DNA from: Frankia sp. AgB1.9
GTDB taxonomy: Bacteria > Actinomycetota > Actinomycetes > Frankiales > Frankiaceae
Length of the DNA stretch: 64,000 bases
Direction of reading: 5' to 3'
Assembly (NCBI RefSeq): GCF_016786355.1
Contig: NZ_JADWYX010000028.1
Span: 29,803-93,802, forward strand
The notes under the pieces: model-generated
Seen by the model: only the letters and a program-made list of their open reading frames with translations
Told to the model about the DNA's origin: nothing
Database searches by the model: none
Shown here: one piece after another, positions 8,399-17,108 of the stretch
Layout: each line of letters opens with the position of its first letter
Numbering within the stretch: position 1 is the stretch's first letter
Program-made: the position numbers and the translations under genes

Positions 8399-9046
8399 AT
8401 GAGTACCCCACCAGCCCCGCGCCGAGCCCGTCTTATGCAGGAGCGCTCCAGGGAGACGCGGCGCCGTCTGGTGCGCGCAGCGCTTCAGCTGTGGTCCGAG
8501 CGTGGATTCGAGACCGGGATCGAAGAAACGACGGCCGAAGAGATCGCCCAGGCGGCCGGCGTCACGAAGGGCACTTTCTACTTTCATTTCGCCCACAAAG
8601 AGGAGATCCTCCTCGAAATGGGCTACGAGACTGCTTCCGTGCTCAGCGAGGAAGCCGCCCGCTGCATCAAGGCGGAGCGCCCTCTTGAAGATTCGCTGCG
8701 TCTGCTGATGAACGCGCTCGCGCGGGCAATCAAGGCCGCGGACCCGGCCGCCGTCACCCGTGCGCTCGCCGAGTTCCGGCGGCCCCGCCGGTCCGACACC
8801 GAGACGCCGTCCTTCACCCCGGCGTTCGCCGAGGCATTCGAGGTGCTGTTCGAGCGGGCGCAGAAAGAAGGCGAGGTCACCGAGCAGGTCGAGCCCGCCG
8901 AGATGGCGCAGATCGTCGAGGCGCTGGTCGTGGACTCCCTGCTCGAGTGGGCGGGAGGCCGCCTTCCCAAGCTCAATGTCTCGCTGCACCGCCGGACGGC
9001 CATCGTGCTGGCCGGGCTGCGCCCGGACAACACTCTCACGTTCTGA
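8399..9046 (+). CDS. TetR-family transcriptional regulator
   Basis: A 215-residue TetR repressor. The N-terminal helix-turn-helix spans about residues 20-65, with the recognition part AQAAGVTKGTFYFHFAHKEE, followed by an all-helical ligand-binding domain. It is divergent from the DUF35-thiolase operon and sits amid acyl-CoA catabolic genes, so an acyl-CoA or pathway intermediate is the likely inducer. It is the only TetR gene in the window and therefore the first candidate to bind the TTNNACTNAGTNNAA palindromes, although no full copy of that palindrome lies at its own promoter. Start chosen at ATG 8399 because of the TATACT just upstream; an in-frame start at 8288 would run through the promoter. 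Confidence 0.9.
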   Translation: MSTPPAPRRARLMQERSRETRRRLVRAALQLWSERGFETGIEETTAEEIAQAAGVTKGTFYFHFAHKEEILLEMGYETASVLSEEAARCIKAERPLEDSLRLLMNALARAIKAADPAAVTRALAEFRRPRRSDTETPSFTPAFAEAFEVLFERAQKEGEVTEQVEPAEMAQIVEALVVDSLLEWAGGRLPKLNVSLHRRTAIVLAGLRPDNTLTF

Positions 9047-9080
9047 CATCCGCCCGGCGGGTCCTCTCGTCTCTCTCGCG

Positions 9081-9404
9081 TCAGATCTGTATCTGCACGA
9101 CGTCGTCCTGAATACGGACTGGGAACACCATCAGGTCCTGGTTGAAACCGTCGGAGTTCGACGGCCGGACGCAGGCACCCGAACGCACGTCATAACGACT
9201 GGCGTGCGTCGGGCAGATGATGAAGCAGCCCTGGTCCAACGAGCGTCCGCCGAGTTTGCTGCCCTGGTGTGGGCAGAGGTTCTGGAAGGCGAAGTACTCG
9301 CCGTCCACGTTGGCGACGGCGACTGGAAAACCATCCACCATGACGGTCGTCGTCTCGCCCGGCTCGATGAAGTCGATCGGCAGGGCGTCATAGAAATCGG
9401 CCAC
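9081..9404 (-). CDS. Rieske [2Fe-2S] ferredoxin
   Basis: A 107-residue soluble Rieske protein. The cluster ligands are visible as C44-P-H46 in NLCPHQGSKLGG and C64-P-T-H67 in IICPTHASRYDV. It carries electrons to an oxygenase or serves as the small ferredoxin of a multi-component enzyme in the cytosol. It is the last gene of a minus-strand run amidohydrolase - SDR - ferredoxin (gap of 21 bp to the SDR stop). It uses a GTG start. No terminal oxygenase lies next to it; the P450 at 36,754 or a distant partner could receive its electrons, but this is inference. Confidence 0.9.
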   Translation of the reverse strand: MADFYDALPIDFIEPGETTTVMVDGFPVAVANVDGEYFAFQNLCPHQGSKLGGRSLDQGCFIICPTHASRYDVRSGACVRPSNSDGFNQDLMVFPVRIQDDVVQIQI

Positions 9405-9425
9405 TGAAATCTCCGGCGCCCGCGC

Positions 9426-10208
9426 CTAGTAGCTGCGGGCGCGCACGACGTCGAGCTTCTGGCCGCGCGGCCGGGTGACGATGAAGACGTGGACGTCGGC
9501 CACGCTTTCGACCGTCATTCCGCCGTGCTTGCCAATCACTCGGTTGACAGTTCCCTCGGCCTGCAGCCGCGGCCACACCAGATGGCTGTGCTCCCCGCTG
9601 TCCACCCAGTCCGTCGAGCCTCCACCCTCTCCGAGGGCGACGCCCTGGATGAGAGTCGTGACCCGGATCTCCTCCTTCTCGAACTCCAGGGACAAGGCCT
9701 GGCCCAGCGCCTCGAGGCCCGCCTTCGTCGCCTTGTAGATGGCCTCGTACGGGAAGACCTCGAGCGTGACCTCGGACGAGGTGTTGACGATGTCGCCACC
9801 GCCCGCGGCCCGCAGCAGCGGGATCGCCGCGCGGCAGGTGTAGACGGGGCCGAGCAGGTTGCACCGCACGACCGTGAGGATCTCGTCGTCGGTGAGCGCC
9901 TCGAACGGTGCCGGCCGGTGCAGGCCGGCATTGTTGATGAGGACGTCCAGCTTCCCGAACCGGTTCTTGATGGCGTCGAAGCTGGCCTGGACGCTGTCGG
10001 GATCACCGACGTCGGTCGTCAGGCCCAACGCGCGCGGCCCGAGCTGTTCTTCGAGCGCCTTCAGCCGGTCGGCGCCACGAGCCAGCAGAACCACGTCGGC
10101 GCCCTCGGCCGCGAACCGCCGCGCGATGGCGAGCCCGGAGCCGCTGGTCGCCCCGGTCACCGCGACGACCTTGCCGGCGAGCTGTCCCGCGCCGTTGCTC
10201 TCGCTCAT
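9426..10208 (-). CDS. Short-chain dehydrogenase/reductase (SDR)
   Basis: A 260-residue classical SDR with an NAD(P)-binding motif TGATSGSGLAIA near residue 19, the NNAG motif, and a catalytic Ser...YKATK (Tyr-x3-Lys) set in the middle. The start at 10208 overlaps the amidohydrolase stop as ATGA, indicating translational coupling. The C-terminus has an extension HVFIVTRPRGQKLDVVRARS not shared by all SDRs. It likely oxidises a hydroxyacyl or alcohol intermediate of the pathway shared with the upstream amidohydrolase. Substrate unknown. Confidence 0.85.
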   Translation of the reverse strand: MSESNGAGQLAGKVVAVTGATSGSGLAIARRFAAEGADVVLLARGADRLKALEEQLGPRALGLTTDVGDPDSVQASFDAIKNRFGKLDVLINNAGLHRPAPFEALTDDEILTVVRCNLLGPVYTCRAAIPLLRAAGGGDIVNTSSEVTLEVFPYEAIYKATKAGLEALGQALSLEFEKEEIRVTTLIQGVALGEGGGSTDWVDSGEHSHLVWPRLQAEGTVNRVIGKHGGMTVESVADVHVFIVTRPRGQKLDVVRARSY

Positions 10209-11488
10209 GCGCTCAGCACCCCGATTCCCGCGGCCTCGTTGCGTCGCCGCCATTCGTCCTTGGACATCCGGGTGACGTCGACGTGCGCCGCGGCGGCCCG
10301 CGCCCGCAGCGCCCCGACCGTGGCGTCCTCGCGCGCGATCGTGGTGAAGGGGTCGAACCCGAAGAACCGGCAGGCGTTCTGCCAGGTGATCTTGTGGGTC
10401 TCCTCCTCGGTCACCCCCGCGTCGGTCAGCTCGCCCCACAGCAGCTCGGGCGACTCCGGCCAGGTGGTGTCCGTGTGCGGGTAGTCCGACTCCCACGCGA
10501 TGATGTCGATGCCGATCTCGTGCCGGTTCTTCAGGCCGATCGGGTCGGTGATGAAGCAGCCGAGGACGTGCTCGCGGAACAGATCCGACGGCAGCTTGCC
10601 GCCGAAGTCGTTGTGCAGCCACACCTGGTTCTTCACGTGCCGGTCGGCCCGCTCCAGGTAGAACGGGATCCAGCCGATCCCGGCCTCCGAGAAAGCGATC
10701 TTCAGCGTCGGGTACCTGAGCAGCACCCCGCCGAAGATCAGGTCCTGCGCGACCAGCGTCATGATCTGGGTCGACAGGATGATTGAGTGGTCCGGCGGGG
10801 CCTCGGTCGGCAGCTTCAGCAGGCCCATGCCGCCGCCGATGTGCAGGCAGAGCACGGTCCCGGTCTCGACGACCGCCTCCAGCAGCGGGTCCCAGTGGCC
10901 GGACAGCAGGCTGGGGTAGCCCTGCGCGTGCGGCGCCTCCAGGAAGCTGACCGCCGGGCAGCCCTTCGCGGACAGCCGGCGCACCTCGGCCGCGGCGATC
11001 CGCGGGTCCCACATCGGCAGCATCCCGATCGGGATGAACCGCCCGGGCGCGCCGGCGCACCACTCGTCGATGTGCCAGTCGTTGTAGGCCTGCAGCATGA
11101 TCAGCGAGAGCTGCTTGTCCGGGGCCTCGGCGAAGGTCCTGGCGTTGTAGCCGGCCATGCTGGGGAAACACATCGAGGCCAGCACACCGTTGGCGTTCAT
11201 GTCGTCGACCCGGGCCTTCAGGTCGAAGCAGCCTGGCCGCAGCTCGGTGTAGGTGCCGGGGTCGCGACCCCACTCCTCCGCGGGCCAGCCGACCGTGGCG
11301 GCCATGCCGAACGGCGTCGAGGTCGCCGCGCCCTGGAAGACCCACTGGTCGATCCCGCCGGGGGTACGGATGACCTTCGGCGCCAGGTCCCGGTACTTGG
11401 CGGGCACGTGCCGCTCGTACATGTCGGGCGGCTCGATCGAATGATCATCGATGCTCACGAGGATCATGTCTTCTTTTTGCATCCGCAC
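10205..11488 (-). CDS. Amidohydrolase-2 (TIM-barrel metal-dependent hydrolase/decarboxylase-like)
   Basis: A 427-residue protein of the amidohydrolase-2 family. It opens with the metal-binding type segment SIDDHSIEPP and keeps LHIGGGMG in the barrel and the C-terminal WESDYPHTDTTWP motif with the conserved Asp and His. The family contains decarboxylases, hydratases and hydrolases acting on carboxylated aromatic or cyclic compounds. It begins a three-gene unit with an SDR and a Rieske ferredoxin, and its promoter overlaps regulon site 2. The paralogue at 26,491 has the same FGSDFPHSEG-type motif and is under the same palindrome. The GTG start has GAAAGG upstream. Confidence 0.85.
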   Translation of the reverse strand: MRMQKEDMILVSIDDHSIEPPDMYERHVPAKYRDLAPKVIRTPGGIDQWVFQGAATSTPFGMAATVGWPAEEWGRDPGTYTELRPGCFDLKARVDDMNANGVLASMCFPSMAGYNARTFAEAPDKQLSLIMLQAYNDWHIDEWCAGAPGRFIPIGMLPMWDPRIAAAEVRRLSAKGCPAVSFLEAPHAQGYPSLLSGHWDPLLEAVVETGTVLCLHIGGGMGLLKLPTEAPPDHSIILSTQIMTLVAQDLIFGGVLLRYPTLKIAFSEAGIGWIPFYLERADRHVKNQVWLHNDFGGKLPSDLFREHVLGCFITDPIGLKNRHEIGIDIIAWESDYPHTDTTWPESPELLWGELTDAGVTEEETHKITWQNACRFFGFDPFTTIAREDATVGALRARAAAAHVDVTRMSKDEWRRRNEAAGIGVLSA

Positions 11489-11525
11489 GTGACCTTTCGT
11501 GCTCCACGATCGGCACTGTCAGTAT

Positions 11526-11540
11526 TTTGACTCAGTTTAA
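11526..11540. promoter_or_regulatory. Regulon palindrome, site 2 (TTTGACTCAGTTTAA)
   Basis: This fits TTNNACTNAGTNNAA. It is 38 bp upstream of the amidohydrolase start on the minus strand. Read on that strand it contains TAAACT, a good -10 hexamer, so operator and promoter coincide. Confidence 0.78.
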
Positions 11541-11590
11541 CTATGAGTCGGGTTCTCCGCCAGCGGCGGGCCGTCGGCAGTGCTCAGAAG

Positions 11591-11632
11591 CCCACGTCCC
11601 TCAGGAACCCACGTCCCTCAGGAACCCACGTC
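11591..11632. repeat. 17-bp tandem repeat spanning the livF stop codon
   Basis: CCCACGTCCCTCAGGAA is repeated at 11591-11607 and 11608-11624, with a partial third copy reaching 11632. The livF TGA (11618-11620) lies inside the second copy, so the repeat shapes the C-terminal DVGS residues and the 3' untranslated region. Confidence 0.85.
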
Positions 11633-12325
11633 CTGGCCCAGGTAGGCGCGCTCGATCCGGCGCAGGTTCTGCCGCGCCTCGTCGGCCGAGCCGGACCAGA
11701 CCAGACTGCCGCGCTGCAGGATGTACGCCCGGTCGGCGACCGCGAGGGCCTGGCGGGCGTGCTGCTCGACAAGCAGCACGCCCGTGCCCCGGTCGGCCGC
11801 GCCGCGCAGCGCCTGCATGAGCCTCGTGACGATCTTGGGGGCGAGCCCCAGCGACAGCTCGTCGGCCAGCAGGACGGCGGGGTCCGCGGCCAGCGCCCTG
11901 GCGGTCAGCAGCATCCGCTGCTCACCCCCGGACAGCAGCCCGGCCCGCCGGCGCAGCAGCGGCCGAAGCTCGGGGAAGAGCTCCAGCGCGTGCTCGATCG
12001 GCCCGCGCCCGATCCGCAGGTTGTCGTGCACCGACAGCCGGGAGATCACCGAGCGCTCCTCGGGGATCACCCCCAGGCCGGCCCGGACCCGGTGGTGCAG
12101 CGCGGCCTTCATCGGGCTGTCGCGCCAGAGCACCTCGCCGCCCAGACCGGGCAGCGCCCCGGCCATCGTCAGCAGGGTCGTCGTCTTGCCGGCCCCGTTC
12201 GGGCCGAGCACGACGACGATCTCGCCGGGACGCACGTCCAGGCTCACGTCCCGCACGCACGGGACCTTCCGGTAGCCGGCGAACAGGCCCCTGGCCTCCA
12301 GCACGGGTGCCGTCTCAGCGGGCAT
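11618..12325 (-). CDS. livF: ABC transporter ATP-binding protein, LivF type
   Basis: A 235-residue ABC ATPase of the branched-chain amino acid (HAAT) family. Walker A is GPNGAGKTT (about residue 38), the signature is LLSGGEQRM, and Walker B is AVLLADELSLGLAP, with the switch His in LLVEQHARQ. In Walker B the usual aspartate-glutamate pair reads A-D-E, as in other LivF proteins. Its start overlaps the stop of the upstream permease-ATPase fusion by 11 bp, so it is translationally coupled. It pairs with the LivG domain of that fusion to power uptake through the membrane. Confidence 0.9.
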   Translation of the reverse strand: MPAETAPVLEARGLFAGYRKVPCVRDVSLDVRPGEIVVVLGPNGAGKTTTLLTMAGALPGLGGEVLWRDSPMKAALHHRVRAGLGVIPEERSVISRLSVHDNLRIGRGPIEHALELFPELRPLLRRRAGLLSGGEQRMLLTARALAADPAVLLADELSLGLAPKIVTRLMQALRGAADRGTGVLLVEQHARQALAVADRAYILQRGSLVWSGSADEARQNLRRIERAYLGQDVGS

Positions 12326-15212
12326 CGCCGACCACCTCCTGCTCCCGGACCTGCTGCTCCTGGACCTGCTGCTCCTGGCCGGCCGACGACTCGTCGTCCG
12401 GCTCGTCGTGACGCTCCTCGCCGAGGTAGGCCGCGACGACGCGCGGGTCGTCCCGGATCTCGGCCGGCGTCCCGGTGGCGATGACCTTGCCGAAGTCCAT
12501 GACCACGATGCGGTCACAGACCCGGTTGAGCATCGCCACGTCGTGCTCGACCAGCAGGATCCCGATGCCCCACTCGTCGACCAGCCGGCGCACCAGCGCG
12601 GACAGCTCCTGCGTCTCGGTCTCGTGCAGGCCGGCGGCCGGCTCGTCGAGCAGCAGGATCGACGGCTCGGCCGCGATCGCCCTGGCGATGGCCACCTGGC
12701 GGCGCCGGCCGTAGGGCAGCTCCGACGGCACCCGGTGCAGGTCGCCGGCCAGCTCGAACATCGCGATGGCCGACCGCGCGGCCGGGGTCAGCTCGGTCCG
12801 GCGCGGCACGACCAGGTCGGACAGGTAGGACGCCGAGTCGCGCGGGTCCGAGGCGGTCCGCAGGTTCTCCAGGACGCTCAGCTGGTCGAACAGCTCCAGC
12901 GACTGGAACGTCCGGCCGATGCCCAGCCGGGCCCGCTTGCGGGCGTTCATCCCGTCGATCCGGACGCCGTCGAGCAGGATCGTCCCGCCACCGATGCGGT
13001 TGAAGCCGGTGACCGCGTCGATGAAGGTGGTCTTGCCGGCGCCGTTCGGCCCCATCACCCCGACGACCTCGCCGGGCCGAACGTCGATCGACACGCCGCC
13101 GAGCGCCTGCACCCCGCCGAAGCGGACCGAGACGTCCTGGACCTCCAGCACGCGCGGCGTCACCCGGCGCGGCACGGCCGGCGACGCGGCCGCCGCGGCG
13201 ACCAGATGCGCCACCTCTGCCGGAAGCGCCTCGGACCGCGGGGCCTTGGCTGTCGCCCCTTCGGACGTCGTCCCTTCGGACGTCGCCGCGTCGGACTTCG
13301 TCCAGTCAGCCGGTGACCCGTCGGACGGCGCTCCGTCCGCAGCCGCCGCGCGGCGCAGTGGCAGCCGCACCCGCGACCACCGCAGCGTGACGATCCTGGC
13401 GGCCAGCCCGTTGGGGTAGCCCACCAGTGTCGGGACCAACAGGACCGCGAGGGCCAGGGTGACGTACTGGTTGATCGAGCTGCTGGTGAACACCTCGCCG
13501 AAGATCTTGGTGGTCACGCCACCCGTCACGTTGGCGCCGGCCAGGACGGTACCGACCAGGAAGCCCACGCCGCTGATGACGGTGTTGATGATCACCGAGA
13601 TCGAGTTGAAGACGTTGTACTGGCTGAAGTCCACGTAGCTCGCCTGGAAGGCCAGCAGCACTCCGCCGAGCCCCGCGATCGCCGCCGACAGCGCGAACGA
13701 GTAGAGCTTGGCGCCGTAGACGCTGATTCCCAGCGACGCGGCCGCCCGCTCGTTGCCGCGGACCGCGACGAGGCGCCGACCGGACCGTCCCCGCCTGATG
13801 TTGCCGGCCACCAGCGCGGCCAGCAGCAACGCGACGAGACAGACGATCGCGTACCGCTTGGGGTGGTTGACCGCGTCGATGTCCCAGCCGAACAGGGTGG
13901 GCGGGTTGACGACGGTGCCTTCCAGGCCGCCGGTCAGCGGCACGCTCTGGAACAGGATGCTCTGGAACGAGTACGCCAGGCCGAAGGTCGCGATCGCGAG
14001 GTGGATGCCTCGGGTCCGCAGTGCCGGCAGCCCGACCAGGACGCCCACCGGCACGGCCGCGGCGACGCCGATGACCAGCGCCAGCAGGAACGGCAGGCCA
14101 TGGGTGGCGGCGAGCCGCGAGGCGACGTAGCCGCCCCAGCCGGCGAACGCGTACTGCGCCAGGGACAGCTGGCCGGCGTAGCCGGTCACCACGACGAGGG
14201 AGACGCAGATGATCGCCCCGATCGTCGTGGCGGTCAGCGCGTCGCTCCAGTCGTTGGGCGTGGTGAGGATCAGCACCACCCCGGCCGCGACGGCGACCGC
14301 CAGCCGGGTCGGGCGCAGAACGCCTGTCCCGATCTCCGGGAGCAGCTCGTTGACGTGGCTGCGCAGCGGCAGGCTCTGGCCCCGGGCGACGAGCACCAGG
14401 ATGACCAGCAGGAACGGGACAGCGTCGCCCCAGCCCGCGGCGCGCACGTAGTTGGTGATCTCCGACTGCGCGATGCCGATAACCAGGGAGGCGATGAGCG
14501 CGCCCACGAAGGAGTCGAACCGGGCCACCATCGCGGTCGCCAGGGCCGGGATGATCAACAGGACGAGCGTGTTGATGTCCAGCCCGGCGATCGGCGCGAT
14601 CAGGATGCCGGCGAGCCCGGCGAGCATCGCGCCCAGGGCCCAGTTCACCGCGGCGATGACGTCGGGCGAGTGGCCGGCGAGCTGCGCGGCGCGCTCGTTC
14701 TCGGCGACCGCCGAGGTGATCGCGCCGAACTTGCTGTACCGGTAGACCGCCCACAGCGTCGCCGACACCACGACGGCGAGGCCGAGCAGCACGAAGCGGT
14801 CCAGCCCGACCGCCGCTCCGCCGCCGATGTCGATGCTCTTCGACGGCAGGAAGGACGGCACGATCCGGATCGAGGACCCGAACACGATGCGGCCGAGCTG
14901 CTGCAGCATCACCATGACGCCGAGAGTCGCGATCACCCTCGTCAGCGGCGGCGCGTTCCGCAGCGGGCGCATCACCAGGAAATGCATGAGCAGCCCGGCC
15001 ACGCCCGAGATGAGCAGGGCCACCACGACGGACGGAACGGTCGGCAGACCGGCCCGGACGTGCAGGTCGTAGTAGGCCAGGGCGCCCACGGCGGCGAACG
15101 CGCCCTGGGCGAAGTTCAGGACACCCGAACCCCGATAGACGAGGACGAGGCCTTGGCCGGCAAGGGCGTAGATGCCCCCGAGTCCCAGGCCTAGGAAAAG
15201 GAAGCGGATCAC
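12315..15212 (-). CDS. Three-domain ABC transporter fusion LivH-LivM-LivG
   Basis: A 965-residue polypeptide that joins both membrane permeases and one ATPase of a branched-chain-type ABC importer. Residues 1 to about 290 are LivH-like (FLGLGLGGIYALAGQGLVLV, multiple membrane helices). Residues about 310-610 are LivM-like (GYAGQLSLAQYAFAGWGGYV and ATFGLAYSFQSILF). A Ser/Thr/Ala-rich linker (about 615-690, with TSEG repeats) leads to LivG, with Walker A GPNGAGKTT at 720-728, the LivG-type signature ELPYGRRRQVAIARA, and Walker B ILLLDEPAAGL (about 851). The C-terminal tail repeats QEQQV. The parts are usually separate proteins; fusion would fix their stoichiometry. It lies between the binding protein and LivF in one operon. 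Confidence 0.9.
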   Translation of the reverse strand: MIRFLFLGLGLGGIYALAGQGLVLVYRGSGVLNFAQGAFAAVGALAYYDLHVRAGLPTVPSVVVALLISGVAGLLMHFLVMRPLRNAPPLTRVIATLGVMVMLQQLGRIVFGSSIRIVPSFLPSKSIDIGGGAAVGLDRFVLLGLAVVVSATLWAVYRYSKFGAITSAVAENERAAQLAGHSPDVIAAVNWALGAMLAGLAGILIAPIAGLDINTLVLLIIPALATAMVARFDSFVGALIASLVIGIAQSEITNYVRAAGWGDAVPFLLVILVLVARGQSLPLRSHVNELLPEIGTGVLRPTRLAVAVAAGVVLILTTPNDWSDALTATTIGAIICVSLVVVTGYAGQLSLAQYAFAGWGGYVASRLAATHGLPFLLALVIGVAAAVPVGVLVGLPALRTRGIHLAIATFGLAYSFQSILFQSVPLTGGLEGTVVNPPTLFGWDIDAVNHPKRYAIVCLVALLLAALVAGNIRRGRSGRRLVAVRGNERAAASLGISVYGAKLYSFALSAAIAGLGGVLLAFQASYVDFSQYNVFNSISVIINTVISGVGFLVGTVLAGANVTGGVTTKIFGEVFTSSSINQYVTLALAVLLVPTLVGYPNGLAARIVTLRWSRVRLPLRRAAAADGAPSDGSPADWTKSDAATSEGTTSEGATAKAPRSEALPAEVAHLVAAAAASPAVPRRVTPRVLEVQDVSVRFGGVQALGGVSIDVRPGEVVGVMGPNGAGKTTFIDAVTGFNRIGGGTILLDGVRIDGMNARKRARLGIGRTFQSLELFDQLSVLENLRTASDPRDSASYLSDLVVPRRTELTPAARSAIAMFELAGDLHRVPSELPYGRRRQVAIARAIAAEPSILLLDEPAAGLHETETQELSALVRRLVDEWGIGILLVEHDVAMLNRVCDRIVVMDFGKVIATGTPAEIRDDPRVVAAYLGEERHDEPDDESSAGQEQQVQEQQVREQEVVGDAR

Positions 15213-15224
15213 AGGACCACCCCC

Positions 15225-15254
15225 TGCCCGCGGGTCGTTACCGACCCGCGGGCA
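15225..15254. terminator. Stem-loop between binding-protein gene and permease fusion
   Basis: TGCCCGCGGGTCG and its exact complement form a 13-bp stem closed by the tetraloop TTAC. It is inside the operon, so it more likely attenuates transcription or protects the upstream mRNA end, giving more binding protein than permease. Confidence 0.7.
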
Positions 15255-15296
15255 TCGCGGCTGTCAGCCATCGAGTTCGTCACGGATTGGCGTTGG

Positions 15297-16508
15297 TTAC
15301 GGCTTGGGCGAGAAGATCGGCACGTAGCCGTCCGACGTCTGGACGAGCTTTCCGTCCTTCACGACGCCCTCGACGATCTGGTGGTTGAACAGGCGCCCAA
15401 GGCCGGGGAAGTCGAAGTCCTTGGCCGTCGTGTAGCCGTCGGGGAGCAGGCCGAAGACGTTGAAGTTGGTCAGGTTGCTCAGCGCCGCGAGCATCGAGGC
15501 CCGGGTGACGGGACCGGTCACGGTCCGGGCCACCTGCGCGAACGCCCAGGTGCTGAGCCAGGCGTTCAGGCTGATTGCGTCGACGGCCGCCTTCGGCTGG
15601 TACTTGGCCATCTCGGCGCGGAACCGGACGATGCCCGCGTCCGAGCTGGTCACCAGCGGCAGGCCGGCGGAGACCAACACGCCGTCGGCCTTGCCGCCGA
15701 GCGCCGAGAGGGTGCTGGCCGTGAGCGACGCCGCGCTGGTGGAGATCTTCTGGCTGAAGTTGCCGCTCTTGGCGACGTTGAGCCAGGCGGCGAACTGGGT
15801 CGGCATCACGGCCAGCGCCACGCCGTCGCCCTTGGCCCCGCTGGTCACCTGCGGGGTCAGGTCGGTGGCGGACACCTCGATCGGGATGCCACCCATCAGC
15901 TTCAGGCCCCGGCCCTGCTGCAGCACGATCTGGTTGAACGGCACCGCGGCCGCGGCGGCGGCGACGTTGGTGTAGGCGACCTGGATCTGCTTCGCGCCGC
16001 TGTCGGCGAGCACGGTCGACAGGCCCGCTCCGTCCGACCCGGCGAGCGGGAAGGAGTTCTTCGACGTGAGGATCGACTGGGCCGTCGGCGAGGCGCCGAT
16101 GTTCGCGATGTGGGCCGCGTTCAGGATGGTGTTGACCTGCTCGGGGAACGCCTCGTAGTCGCCGACCTCGGCGAGCACGTTCGGGTTCGAGACGATGCCG
16201 CGGGCGCAGGTCACCGCGGCGGTCGGGCTGTCGGTGCCCTTTGCGTCGCAGACCTTGACCTCTAGCGGGTGGCCGTTGATGCCGCCCGACGCGTTCACGG
16301 CCGCGGCGGCGGCCTGGGCCGCCTGGTAGGCCTCGGTACCCGGCGTGACGCTGGACAGGGCAGTGATCACCTCGACGGTGTACGGCGTGCCCTTGAGGCC
16401 GTTCGTCGAGCTGTCCGTGCTCTTCCCGTCGCTGCCGCCACAGGCAGCGACCAGTGCCGCTAACAAGCCGGCGGCGGCGGTAAGCGAGATCAACTTGTGG
16501 TTCTTCAC
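15297..16508 (-). CDS. ABC transporter substrate-binding lipoprotein, LivJ/LivK type
   Basis: A 403-residue type 1 periplasmic binding protein with a signal peptide ending in the lipobox LVAAC (SLTAAAGLLAALVAACGG, lipidated Cys near residue 20). The mature protein has the two-lobe Peripla_BP_6 fold (LEVKVCDAKGTDSPTAAVTC near residue 80). It delivers substrate to the LivHMG fusion and LivF encoded directly downstream. The GTG at 16508 is chosen because it starts the signal peptide and has AGGGAAG about 10 bp before it; a longer open frame reaching 17072 is an artefact of high GC. The operon's regulon palindrome lies 302 bp upstream, leaving a long leader. Confidence 0.9.
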   Translation of the reverse strand: MKNHKLISLTAAAGLLAALVAACGGSDGKSTDSSTNGLKGTPYTVEVITALSSVTPGTEAYQAAQAAAAAVNASGGINGHPLEVKVCDAKGTDSPTAAVTCARGIVSNPNVLAEVGDYEAFPEQVNTILNAAHIANIGASPTAQSILTSKNSFPLAGSDGAGLSTVLADSGAKQIQVAYTNVAAAAAAVPFNQIVLQQGRGLKLMGGIPIEVSATDLTPQVTSGAKGDGVALAVMPTQFAAWLNVAKSGNFSQKISTSAASLTASTLSALGGKADGVLVSAGLPLVTSSDAGIVRFRAEMAKYQPKAAVDAISLNAWLSTWAFAQVARTVTGPVTRASMLAALSNLTNFNVFGLLPDGYTTAKDFDFPGLGRLFNHQIVEGVVKDGKLVQTSDGYVPIFSPKP

Positions 16509-16556
16509 GCCGGGACTTCCCTTCGAATACGGACTTTCTCCGCGATGGCGTTCGGA

Positions 16557-16595
16557 GACTTGCTGCGAAGACTTGCCTCGAAGACTTGCTTCGAT
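16557..16595. repeat. 13-bp tandem repeat, three copies
   Basis: GACTTGCTGCGAA, GACTTGCCTCGAA and GACTTGCTTCGAT follow one another without gaps in the leader of the transporter operon, 49 bp before its start codon. Confidence 0.85.
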
Positions 16596-16810
16596 GGCCG
16601 TTCGAACTCGGCGCCGCGACCCGCGCGACACCGTCGGCTCCTCACGAGCCGGGCGCGGCCAAGGCCCGGGCTTGCATTGATCGTTTACTGGGCTGCCGGA
16701 CAGCGGAAACTGGCCGTGCCCCCGTTCGCTCGGCCCCACGCCACCCCTCCCGGGCGCGGACCTCCCGGGCGCGGACCTCCCAGCTCCGTCGACGCGGGAC
16801 CGAGTCAGGT

Positions 16811-16825
16811 TTGTACTGAGTACAA
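16811..16825. promoter_or_regulatory. Regulon palindrome, site 3 (TTGTACTGAGTACAA)
   Basis: The best copy: both arms are exact complements. It lies upstream of the transporter operon (minus strand), 302 bp before the binding-protein start. Confidence 0.8.
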
Positions 16826-17108
16826 GATCTGAGGGGTACTGTTTAGCAGGTGGCGGCAGGTCGCACAAGGCTTCGCCGCGAACCCACGGCCCCACAGCGG
16901 CCCGCGGCGGCACGGCGGCTCCGCCGGCCCGCTTGCCCAATTTGGGCCCAACATAGGCGGTGACCCCAACGTTCACGCATCCGACGGCCGCGGTGCCAAC
17001 ACGGCCGGCACCCGGCGCGCAGGATCGACCTGGCGCCGCCGCCGACCGCGAGCCCGGCCCACCACCACGCATGGAAGCCGGCCGGCCACGAACCCACCGC
17101 TTGTAAAC

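Noticed and set aside
8386..8400. A regulon palindrome at the tetR promoter
   Set aside because: TATACT resembles the left arm in part, but the right arm reads TTGGGC, so it is just a -10 element.
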